From the NCBI GenBank assembly GCA_965212145.1, contig CBDBUY010000006.1, positions 1 to 19,598 of the forward strand: a DNA stretch of 19,598 bases, given 5' to 3'. Below, one piece after another: positions 1 through 8,074 of the stretch; positions within the stretch are counted from its first letter, which is position 1; each line of letters begins with the position of its first letter. Source of the DNA: JAAEPI01 sp965212145. Lineage in GTDB: Bacteria > Bacteroidota > Bacteroidia > Cytophagales > Cyclobacteriaceae. The notes under the pieces were generated by a model that worked only from the letters and a program-made list of their open reading frames with translations, had not been told where the DNA came from and ran no database searches. Made by a program: the position numbers and the translations under genes.

Positions 1-3000
1 TGTTACCAGCCGCATCATCAACATCAGCTGTGATGGTATGAACGCCTTCAGTTAAGGCCTGAATATTAGCAGTGGGCACATCAAGTGTCCAGGCGCCCGA
101 AGAAACGGTAGCCGTATACGAAATACTATTCAAGGTAACAGTAACAATCTGTCCGTTTTCTGCATCGGTGGTTCCGCTAATCGTAACATCACTTAGCTCC
201 TCGGCAGCATTAATAAAATCATCACCAGACACAGCATCTATAGTGATAGTCGGAGGGACATCATCGTTTTCAAGTATGGTTAAGGATGCCATGGAGGGAG
301 TCCCGATGCTCAAATAAGGTGGAAGTCCTGTGGTGCTCAATGTTACAATGACAGTTTCATCTGATTCAGCTTCTGAATCATCATATACTACCACTGGAAT
401 TACAGCTGAACTAGCTCCATCCGGAATAGAAACACTACCACTTAATGTTTGATAGTCATTCGTCAGACTTCCAGGTGTCGCCGTTCCACTTACTGTATAA
501 TTAATGACAATTGGTGATCCCGTATTATTGGTTTCAGTAAGGCTAACTGTAAATTCTCCATCATCAGGGCCGGTTTCTCCAGCAACAGGATCAGAAGTAG
601 TTACAGAGACGGAAGATGTTTCATTATCAGAAATATTTCCTGTAGCCACACCCGTTCCTACGGTTATATTGGATGGCAACCCGCCACCCGTGAGGGTGAT
701 TTCCACTGTTTCTGTACCCTCTAACAATAAATCATCAAAAACCGGGACACTGATTACCGCTGTGGACTGACCATCAGGGATTGTTACAGAGGAGCCGGTG
801 TTATCGTAATCATTTCCGCTTCCAGCTGTTGCAGTACCACCGGTGAAGGAATAATTGACCGTGATATCACCGCCTGTATTGTTTGTTTCGCTTAGAGTGA
901 CAGTATATTGAATGGATGTTGGAGTTGCTGATTCTACTCCGTCAGTTGTTGGAGCAATACTCAGTGTGGCTGTCTCATCATCTGTAATATTCACAGTTGC
1001 TGAGGAAGGAGTCCCTATGGAAATACCCGCAGTTCCTGAGCCTGTTAGAGTTACAATCACCGTCTCATTTACGCTTTCCAAAAGTGCGTCATCCAGCGCA
1101 TCCAAATTAATTGTCGCTGAACTCTGAGTAGGTAAGATGCTAACGGTTCCAGAGAGCGCAGTAAAATCTGAGCCTGATGTCGCTGTACCGCTAACCGTGT
1201 AAGTAATGTCAATAGGTCCTGCTGAACTATTCGGCACATCTAAACTAACCGTATACTGACCGTCATCCAATAAATCCGCCTCAGCTGAATTTGGATCATT
1301 TGCCACGATGGTTGCTACAGCCGTACCACCAACGATGGTAATCGTCAACGTACTTGGATTGGTAGCTGCACCATCCGTAACTGTGTAATTGAACACTTCA
1401 TCTACCGACTGCCCGAATCCCAAATTTTGAATCGTGAAATCTGATGTGTTTAAATTATACACATAGGTTCCGTCGGCGTTCCAATCAAGGGTACCATAAG
1501 TGCCTGTCACGTCAGTTCCTGGATCCGATATGCCTTCAATTGCATCTACAGCCAGACCATCTCCATCGACATCAGTGTCATTGCTTATTAAGGCGCCACT
1601 ACCGTCAGCTTCTGAATTGCTTGGATCAGTATTTACCATGAGGTTGGTGTCCGGATTGGCTACCGGTGTGTCATTGGTCCCAGTGATAGTAATTGTCAGC
1701 ACTTCCGAATCTGTTCCGCCATTTCCATCGTCGACTACATAATTGAAAGTCTCAATGACTGTTTCACCAGCAAATAGTCCATCCACTGTAGAATTATCGA
1801 GCGTATAAACATAGGTGCCGTCAGCGCTCCAATTTAGGCTTCCGTATGTGCCCGCAATGTCAGTTGCAGGATTGGTCTCTCCATTAATATTTGCGACAGT
1901 CAATGGATCTGTGTCATCATCCGTGTCATTACTGACCAAACTACCGCTACCGTCTGCTTCATTTACGCTAACCGTTCCCTCAGATATGGCGTTGGTGTCA
2001 CCAGTCGCCACTGGATCATTGTTAACTGTAATAATCGTAATAACGGTGGTTGCATTTGGACTATCGGAATCACCGTCATTCACTGAAACCGTAATGTTGC
2101 GATTGGTTGCATCAGGATTGGAGGAGTTATTGAAATACTGTATTTGCTGAATCGCTGCTTGATAAGTGGCCAAAGAAGCACTCCCGGAGATCACAATGGT
2201 ACCGTCTACATTGTTATAGGGGTCCTGCAGCGTAAGTCCGGATGGAAGCATACCAATAACCTCAAGCCCTTCATCAGTCCCATTCGGTCGGTTGGTTAGA
2301 ACAATGGTCATGCTTTCCAAATGGGTGTCATTTGCATCAGATACGGTGACATCTGTATCCGCAATCACCACATTAGGTCCTCCTTCGGAAAAAGACGTAT
2401 TGTAATCGTTACCTGTGGCAGCAGAACTGTTGTCCTGATCAAGATCAATACGCGGGGCACAAACGCTAAAAGAAGCATTTAAAAAGTCGTACGTTCCTGG
2501 AGTGTCCTCTCCAATGGTATAGTTTAAGATTCCTGAATCCGGGAAGGTTTCCAGTGCGTCAACCAAGCCATTGGCACCAACGTCCCCGTTTAATACACCG
2601 CCGTTTTCCGTTTCCCCATGTCCGGATTCTACTGCATCTGGGCATGCATCACCATCCGCATTAAGATCATAACTATTAATTATTTGATCCCCATCTGTGT
2701 CATAAACCGCAGCTATGGTATCACATATTCCATCCGAATTGATATCTGTACAGCCACTTGGCACTGCCGAATCATTCGCATCCAGATAGTTTGGAACCGT
2801 ATCTCCATCCTCGTCACCACTGGGATCCACTCCTCCGGGAAGGCAGGAAAAATCTCCAGCAGCACAGTATTCAAAACCATCCGGGATACCGTCCTTGTCA
2901 TCATCAATGTCAACAGTATTGATAATGCCATCACCGTCAAAATCGTTATTCGATCTAATTCTGATGGTGGTAGTTGCCGTATTGCTGCTGTAGTCTCCGT

Positions 3001-6000
3001 CGTTTACAGTGATCAATATCACTCGATCACTTAGATCAGGAGATGTGGCAGCATTACCATATTCTATTTGCCGAATGGCTGTTTGATAATCAGCCAGACT
3101 TGCGGACCCTGTCAATGTAATCACACCTGTGGAGCTATTGTAAGTGGAAGCTGTAATACCCGCAGGGAGTGTCCCATTTATGGCGAGACTTTCATCGGTA
3201 CCATCTGGTCGGTTAGCCAACACGATTTGGGCACTTTCAATATTGGTGTCGTCGATATCCGTAATCGATACATCTGTATCCGCCACAGGCACATTGGATC
3301 CTCCTTGATTGAAATCTACTGCATAATCATCATTGGTCGTGCCACTACTATTGTCGGCATCAAGATCTATATATGGAGGGTCACTAACTGGTGTAATCGT
3401 GATCGTAGCTGTGGCTGTAGCCGTACCTCCATTGCCATCGCTTACTTGATAAACAAAACTATCTGTCGTAGTTTCACTTCCGTCATGGGTGTAGCTAAAT
3501 GTGCCATCAGGATTTAAAGTGAAAGCAGAACCATTATTTGAAGGGCCTGATACAAGAGTCACTGTTAAGACGTCTCCATCTGCATCTGTATCGTTTTCCA
3601 ACACCCCAAAAAGGTTTGAATCTGGTCCCGATCCATTCGCATCATTTACATTGATGGATCCTCCCTCGAGCACCACGTACGAATCAGCTGTTGCAACTGG
3701 TAAATCATTAATCGGGTTGACCTTGAAATAAATGGTATCAAAAAGAGCACTGAATTCTGTCTCAGGGTGATTAGAATTATCTTTTACCTGAAAGATAAAG
3801 TTGTCATAAGGATTTCCATTGTCATTTGCAGCTGGCTCGAAATTGAATAGTGTACGGTCCACATATTCAGTTACGCCAACATCTGACGCCATCACCTCCG
3901 TGCTGTTGTAATAAAGGGTTCCATTGGAAGGTAAAGCGGTGATTAATAACGATTCGTACAAATCACCGTCGATATCTCCGAATGAAAAATCCAATGCTGT
4001 AAAATCATAAGGATTGTCCTCATCGATGGTAATGGTCTTACTTTCACTGGATGGAGTTGTACGTGAATCATTAAAATTCTGATACGAACAACCATCAGTA
4101 AAGTCAAACAAGAGAACCCGATTCCCGGTGTTAGGATCTCTTATACCCGCTCTTAATAATATGGATGAGGTATTGGTGTAGGTCGCATAGACCATGTGAT
4201 CTGTTTCAGTTGGATCTGTAGAAACAACGCCAGCTGTTGTGGTAGCTTCAAAAGTTACAAAACCACCATCTGTTCCACGGGTCAAATTGTTAACAGCTTC
4301 AACGGTAATTCCCGGGCTATCAGTGTATCCGACAAAATCACGTGCCGAAGCACCATCCCCATCTATGTCAATACTGAACGTAGAGAAGTTGTTATAGAAA
4401 ATAGGGGTAGATGTGTTGTCGATGACAAATGTTATTCTAAAGTCAATGTGTGTGGAATCCAAACTCGGATCAGCCGCGATAATGCTGGGTTGAAAATTAT
4501 CGGCAAATCCAATTCCTGTATCGTCAATATCATCCAAAGTTGCATTGGCCATGCCGACAATTTCGACGAGCGCATCAGCACCTGCTTGAACATCTAAAAA
4601 ACGATAAACTGCGCCAACAGTACCCGCTGGTCCTGTTTCAAGTGCGTAATTGTTGAACACAAATGTTTCGAAACTCCCACACCCAGCTCCGATTGTCGTA
4701 GTGGCTGTATTGCTATTATCTGTTCCATCATTCACCACTACGGTCACGATTCGATCCGCAACGTCCGGAGTGGAAGTCACATTTGTATATCGGATGAGAT
4801 TCAGTGCATTTTCATAGTCATTGATAGAGGCAGAACCCGACAAAACGATGGTGCCTGTTCCTGGATTATATGGTTGCGAGACAACTATATCAGGAGGCAA
4901 AGTGCCATCCACTGAGAGAGCTTCGTTGGTGCCATCAGGACGGTTTGTAATCGTGATGGTCATGCTTTCAATGTTTGTATCCGTGGCATCAGAGATAACC
5001 GCGTCTGCATCTGCAATCAAAACCCCTACCGACCCATCGAAAAATGCTGTTTCATAGTCAGATCCGGAAACCCCCGAATTGTCGTTTTCATCAAGATCCA
5101 GGACTGGTGCCGTGTTGGCACTTACGGCTATGTTCACAGTCGCAACATTCGAAACCAATCCTTCATCATCCTCCACAGTATAGTTGACCGCTGCTGGTCC
5201 CGAAAAAGTTGCTTCCGGCTCAAAAGTTACATTGCCAGATGGATCCACCGAGTAGGTTCCCTCACCAGCAATAACCAAAGGGGTGGTACTGTCCCCAGTA
5301 TTCGACGCATTACCCGGGTCGATGAGTATGATCGTCGACGCATCCACAAACCCCTCATTGTCTGAATCGTTTGATGTTATTTCAGTAATCACCACAGGTG
5401 TATCCTGATTCGTAGAGCCCGTATCATCTACTGCAACAGGAGCGTCATTCACCGCTGTAACAATGACAGGCACGGCTACATTTTCTGCAGAATTGTATCC
5501 TCCATCATCCTGTGCCAGGATGTCAAATGCGTCTAAAACCCCAAAATCATCAGGAGCTGGCACCCAATAAGCATTATTCGTTGCGTCAATTACATCGCCC
5601 ATTACAAATGGAACTGCACTGACCGCATCTGGACCAATTCGAAGTGTTCCGTTTAAAACTGACTGGACTACAAATGCCACCACTGAGCCATCTACATCAG
5701 CCTCATCGGCAACTGCCGCTATTTCGGCAAAGGTGATTTCCACCTCCGTATCCTCGGGAGTCGTATCCACAGGATCAACCAGAGTCAACGTTGGTGGCGT
5801 GTTAGTCACGGCACAGCCGGTGATCTGGACGGGTCCATACAGGTTGTTAGTGTCGTCACACTCTGCTACAAATGTGCTGTTTTCAGAGATTGGCGTTACT
5901 CCTGATCCATCATCATTGATCAAGATGTGTAAATCATAAGAGGTTGATGGTTCAGGTATAGTGAAAGTTATATCGGCAATATTGTTTTCCTGTATTGTTT

Positions 6001-7843
6001 GGCCGACCGTCTGACTTGAAATAACTGTGGCAGCTGAAGCATAAGGATCGCCATTATAAAACGTGATCGGCATATCAGCCGGCGTAGGCCAGTCACCTTG
6101 ATTGGTGATTATAACAGTCACATCAATTGATCCCGGACAGTTTGTGAAATCAATATCACTGTTGGTATTTCGGATTTCAACAATGGCATCTGGTGCCGCC
6201 AAGGCCGGTGCTCCATTACTAAGTCTAAAAGTGGATTGTGACAGGAAATTATTGCCTCCCGGCACCAAGTGATGCTGTTGCATTTCCCTTGGAACAGTCA
6301 GATCATCGTTGATATTGACTTCAAAATAATTATGCTGATTCCATATGGATCTACTGGATACCCATGGATAGTCATTTGTTCTAAATTTTGAAATGTAATC
6401 TGGCCCTGCACTGGCGGATCCTCCAACATCCTGACAACCACAGGTAATTTCCGTCTGGCCATCATCGTCTACATCAGCTACAACCGGATACTCCAATCTG
6501 GTACCTGCACCACAAGCGATGGAGCCCATTACCGATCCATCCAAACCATTGTAGACATAGAGATTTTCCTCATCTCTATAAACGACCTCATAAAATCCGT
6601 CTCCGTGAAAATCATAAACAGAACTACCTGTTCTTTGCGAAGCATCTACGGTGGCGACCGACCACAATTCGGCCATGTTGTTATCGATGACCACATAAAC
6701 GTTCCTTCCCGCCAGACCAATTTCTAAATCGCCATCCGCATCGAAATCTGCCACGTTTGGATGACCTCCGTTACCTGTTGTGTTGGTTGTTGTGGCACTT
6801 TGAATATCGAAAGTGGTGCCTATCTGAGTTGAGGTCTGTATGTCCCAAACATAAACGTACCTTCCCATGTTGACGACAGCATCCAGATCACCATCCTGAT
6901 CCCAATCTGCGATACTGGTCAACCCATCACTTAATGCAGGCGTTCCTGAAGTTATGGTCACTCGGGATGTCAATGCTTCCGAACCTGAAGTAAGATTTAC
7001 TGAGTAAACCTCGTTACCAGCCATTAGCTCCAATCCGGAACAGTCAGCACAAAATGCATCTGGTAAAACATCCACAGCTACCGAGTAAGGTTCATTTGCC
7101 GTGCTCGACATTGCCCCGATTGAACCTGTGCCACCCCCAGAAACCAAAAGACTTCCATCAACAGAACTAAAAATCTGATCTCCCATGTAAATTTCCGCCA
7201 CACCATCCTCGTTGAAGTCGGCTATCTCAGGGGTCCATCGGTCATCGTTTGCTGCATATCCAACAAGAGCTGTAGATGCCCATGTAGAGGAAGTTGTTAG
7301 CGCATTACCATCCGGATCATATCTTTCTAGTTTTCTACCGGTTCCTGAGGCCTCAAATGTTGTAATGAAAAATTCTGCAAACCCATCTCCATCTACATCG
7401 GCAAAAGCAGTGGCATTCAGCTGGTTATCCTGCCTGGTGGTCTGAATCTCCATGACCATCGATCCATCTACACCATCGAATGCATAAATTCTTCCCGGAT
7501 TATCGTCAATACCAATCACTTCTGTCTTGCCATCATTATTCACATCTCCAATGAGTGTGGTCTGTCTGGAATCCATCGGATAGCTGGTTTCATCGGTCTT
7601 CCAAATACGAACGAGATTAAAAACCTCTCCAGGAGCTGGGCTGAAACTACAATCGGGCGATTCGTTTCCAAAAATGAAATTATCACAATCCAGAGATCCT
7701 TGACAATCTCCATCGTAGCAATCCACGAATCCGTCACCATCATTGTCAATCCCGTCACCGCAGTTAGATTCTTGGGCCCCTACCGCCATGGAAACAAGTA
7801 TGGCCAAGGTGAAAATTTGTATAGATAAAAAAGTCTTTTTCAT
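1..7843 (-). CDS. Giant secreted multidomain surface protein (FG-GAP, cadherin-like, VCBS, Calx-beta, Ig-like), 3' end outside window
   Basis: One frame stays open from the ATG at 7841-7843 to the left edge, giving at least 2614 residues with no stop seen. Residues 1-23 form a signal peptide (MKKTF start, cleavage near VGA|QES), followed by a Cys/Asp-rich motif at 28-47 (CGDGIDNDGDG). Approximate order after that: FG-GAP/integrin-like propeller blades 60-545 (for example DVNNDGKTEV, DVDGDG, DFDADGDLE); CARDB-like 550-678; cadherin/CshA-like 679-913; 138-residue module A 914-1051; unassigned 1054-1255; two cadherin-like domains 1255-1490; module B 1491-1627; Asp-rich thrombospondin-3-like 1632-1795; module C 1798-1936; two VCBS domains 1940-2170; three Calx-beta 2172-2525; bacterial Ig-like from 2527. 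These families typically make extended, Ca2+-stabilised adhesins. The C-terminus is not visible, so T9SS export is inferred from the neighbours. No Shine-Dalgarno is present, as is usual in Bacteroidota. The module calls rest on motif recognition; adhesion is an inference. Confidence 0.93.
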   Translation of the reverse strand, partial: MKKTFLSIQIFTLAILVSMAVGAQESNCGDGIDNDGDGFVDCYDGDCQGSLDCDNFIFGNESPDCSFSPAPGEVFNLVRIWKTDETSYPMDSRQTTLIGDVNNDGKTEVIGIDDNPGRIYAFDGVDGSMVMEIQTTRQDNQLNATAFADVDGDGFAEFFITTFEASGTGRKLERYDPDGNALTTSSTWASTALVGYAANDDRWTPEIADFNEDGVAEIYMGDQIFSSVDGSLLVSGGGTGSIGAMSSTANEPYSVAVDVLPDAFCADCSGLELMAGNEVYSVNLTSGSEALTSRVTITSGTPALSDGLTSIADWDQDGDLDAVVNMGRYVYVWDIQTSTQIGTTFDIQSATTTNTTGNGGHPNVADFDADGDLEIGLAGRNVYVVIDNNMAELWSVATVDASQRTGSSVYDFHGDGFYEVVYRDEENLYVYNGLDGSVMGSIACGAGTRLEYPVVADVDDDGQTEITCGCQDVGGSASAGPDYISKFRTNDYPWVSSRSIWNQHNYFEVNINDDLTVPREMQQHHLVPGGNNFLSQSTFRLSNGAPALAAPDAIVEIRNTNSDIDFTNCPGSIDVTVIITNQGDWPTPADMPITFYNGDPYASAATVISSQTVGQTIQENNIADITFTIPEPSTSYDLHILINDDGSGVTPISENSTFVAECDDTNNLYGPVQITGCAVTNTPPTLTLVDPVDTTPEDTEVEITFAEIAAVADEADVDGSVVAFVVQSVLNGTLRIGPDAVSAVPFVMGDVIDATNNAYWVPAPDDFGVLDAFDILAQDDGGYNSAENVAVPVIVTAVNDAPVAVDDTGSTNQDTPVVITEITSNDSDNEGFVDASTIILIDPGNASNTGDSTTPLVIAGEGTYSVDPSGNVTFEPEATFSGPAAVNYTVEDDEGLVSNVATVNIAVSANTAPVLDLDENDNSGVSGSDYETAFFDGSVGVLIADADAVISDATDTNIESMTITITNRPDGTNEALSVDGTLPPDIVVSQPYNPGTGTIVLSGSASINDYENALNLIRYTNVTSTPDVADRIVTVVVNDGTDNSNTATTTIGAGCGSFETFVFNNYALETGPAGTVGAVYRFLDVQAGADALVEIVGMANATLDDIDDTGIGFADNFQPSIIAADPSLDSTHIDFRITFVIDNTSTPIFYNNFSTFSIDIDGDGASARDFVGYTDSPGITVEAVNNLTRGTDGGFVTFEATTTAGVVSTDPTETDHMVYATYTNTSSILLRAGIRDPNTGNRVLLFDFTDGCSYQNFNDSRTTPSSESKTITIDEDNPYDFTALDFSFGDIDGDLYESLLITALPSNGTLYYNSTEVMASDVGVTEYVDRTLFNFEPAANDNGNPYDNFIFQVKDNSNHPETEFSALFDTIYFKVNPINDLPVATADSYVVLEGGSINVNDANGSGPDSNLFGVLENDTDADGDVLTVTLVSGPSNNGSAFTLNPDGTFSYTHDGSETTTDSFVYQVSDGNGGTATATATITITPVSDPPYIDLDADNSSGTTNDDYAVDFNQGGSNVPVADTDVSITDIDDTNIESAQIVLANRPDGTDESLAINGTLPAGITASTYNSSTGVITLTGSASLADYQTAIRQIEYGNAATSPDLSDRVILITVNDGDYSSNTATTTIRIRSNNDFDGDGIINTVDIDDDKDGIPDGFEYCAAGDFSCLPGGVDPSGDEDGDTVPNYLDANDSAVPSGCTDINSDGICDTIAAVYDTDGDQIINSYDLNADGDACPDAVESGHGETENGGVLNGDVGANGLVDALETFPDSGILNYTIGEDTPGTYDFLNASFSVCAPRIDLDQDNSSAATGNDYNTSFSEGGPNVVIADTDVTVSDANDTHLESMTIVLTNRPNGTDEGLEVIGMLPSGLTLQDPYNNVDGTIVISGSASLATYQAAIQQIQYFNNSSNPDATNRNITVSVNDGDSDSPNATTVITIITVNNDPVATGDTNAISEGTVSVNEADGSGSLVSNDTDDDTDPLTVANINGETNPATDIAGTYGSLNWSADGTYVYTLDNSTVDGLFAGETVIETFNYVVDDGNGGTDSEVLTITITGTNDTPVANPDTNLMVNTDPSNSEADGSGALISNDTDVDGDGLAVDAIEGISDPGTDVTGTYGTLDWNADGTYVYNLNTSDFTIQNLGFGQSVDEVFNYTVTDGAATNPSTLTITIVGGTAVATIVANDPNSAEADLLDDGQYTVSLDVPNSSAGPIDITYTVSGTATSGSDFTALSGTVSILPTQSSATINLDALDDALLESVNETVIVTLTGSGTAGISIGTPSSATVNITDDETATLSIAPTTDGVESATPTSIQYTVTLSETNNTGGDITVNYSFTGGTATAGSGNDYDNTGSSVTIPDGQSTAVISVPVFDDLLLEGTETVEITLTGGGLPSNITVGTGVATGNISDNETSSVSVTTSDPVAGETGPDDGEFTVSLTETNNTGSPIVINYTVSGTATPGSLTNDYQTLSGSVSIPDGASSAVIPVVVYDDSEAESDETVIVTLSTTGLPPYLSIGTPSMASLTILENDDVPPTITIDAVSGDDFINAAEELSDVTISGTTDAENGQIVTVTLNSISYTATVSSGAWTLDVPTANIQALTEGVHTITADVDDAAGN
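268..1320 (-). repeat. Three Calx-beta-type domains in tandem
   Basis: Three consecutive segments (about 982-1320, 620-980 and 268-619) share the Calx-beta pattern. Each has a YTVSL or FTVSL strand, a YTVSGTAT or YSFTGGTAT segment, a DY or DF turn, SVSIPDG or an equivalent, and an acidic DD...E..ETV tail. Calx-beta domains bind Ca2+ and are common in bacterial adhesins. The third copy ends at LENDD, where the bacterial Ig-like domain begins. Confidence 0.8.
2036..2452 (-). repeat. Module C, third copy of the 138-residue repeat
   Basis: This copy encodes residues 1798-1936. Its landmarks are IDLDQDNSSA, NDYNTSF, IADTDVTVSD, ESMTIVLTNRPNG, ISGSASLATY, NITVSVNDG and NATTVIT. It leads straight into the two VCBS domains through a VNNDPVA linker. 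Confidence 0.85.
2600..2950 (-). repeat. Asp-rich thrombospondin type 3-like calcium-binding repeats
   Basis: This segment of the giant protein has closely spaced Asp loops, including DFDGDGIINTVDIDDDKDG, DEDGDTVPNYLDAND, DINSDGICD, DTDGDQIINSYD and NADGDACPD. It lies between modules B and C. Such loops bind Ca2+ in thrombospondin type 3 repeats and in OmpA-family linkers; here they probably stiffen a linker. Cysteines are interspersed. Confidence 0.75.
2963..3373 (-). repeat. Module B, second copy of the 138-residue repeat
   Basis: This copy encodes residues 1491-1627. Its landmarks are IDLDADNSSG, DDYAVDF, VADTDVSITD, ESAQIVLANRPDG, LTGSASLADY, RVILITVNDG and NTATTTI. It differs from copies A and C at many positions, so the duplication is old rather than a recent tandem expansion. 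It is preceded by two cadherin-like domains and followed by the Asp-rich thrombospondin-3-like stretch. Confidence 0.85.
4691..5104 (-). repeat. Module A, first copy of a 138-residue cadherin-like repeat in the giant protein
   Basis: This copy encodes residues 914-1051. It opens with LDLDENDNSG and carries SDYET, IADADAVISD, ESMTITITNRPDG, LSGSASINDYE, RIVTVVVNDG and NTATTTI. The same landmarks recur in the same order in modules B and C. It directly follows a CshA/cadherin-like domain and precedes an unassigned domain. Confidence 0.85.
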
Positions 7844-7864
7844 AAGTATGAATAGTTCGTTCTC

Positions 7865-7895
7865 AGGCTACCTTCGGCTTAAAGGAAGGCAGCCC
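7865..7895 (-). promoter_or_regulatory. Hairpin in the probable leader of the giant surface-protein gene
   Basis: The arms at about 7865-7875 and 7885-7895 are complementary around a 9-base loop. Read as minus-strand RNA, the stem is about 11 pairs with two G-U wobbles; on the plus strand those positions would be A-C mismatches, so the fold fits minus-strand RNA better. It ends about 22 bases upstream of the ATG at 7843, so it should lie in the 5' leader. It has no adjacent U-run and is not an obvious terminator. The function is unknown; it could modulate translation or RNA stability. Confidence 0.4.
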
Positions 7896-7935
7896 CAGAA
7901 TCATCTTAAAAAGTGTAGTGATTAAGGTGATTTAG

Positions 7936-7980
7936 GAACTAAGGAGTCTAATTAGGTGCATGGTACTGCCTCCTTGGTTC
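7936..7980. repeat. Inverted repeat, 11-base arms, between the histidine kinase and the giant gene
   Basis: The arm gaactaaggag (7936-7946) is complementary to ctccttggttc (7970-7980) at 10 of 11 positions; the eleventh is T opposite G. The spacer is 23 bases and contains the palindrome ctaattag (7948-7955). It lies mid-gap, about 95 bases upstream of the giant gene's start. It could be a regulator-binding site or an RNA structure. On the minus strand the odd pair is C-A, so a DNA operator is as plausible as an RNA hairpin. Confidence 0.4.
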
Positions 7981-8074
7981 AAGCTATATTCTATAATTTC
8001 TTCGCAAAATACCAGAAAAGCAACTTAGGATTCCTGCCAAATGCCTTAAAAATTATGACAATGTGAATTGCTAT

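Noticed and set aside
2036..5104. Regularly spaced repeats that might suggest a CRISPR array or recent DNA duplication
   Set aside because: The repetition is at protein level only. The DNA copies are diverged, about 410 bases long and far apart, with no short identical repeats or spacers.
72..5939. About a dozen plus-strand open frames of 65-149 codons
   Set aside because: They lie antisense to the giant minus-strand gene, whose translated sequence shows coherent domain structure throughout. Their translations are low-complexity or Ile/Cys-rich with no recognisable domains, so they are shadows.
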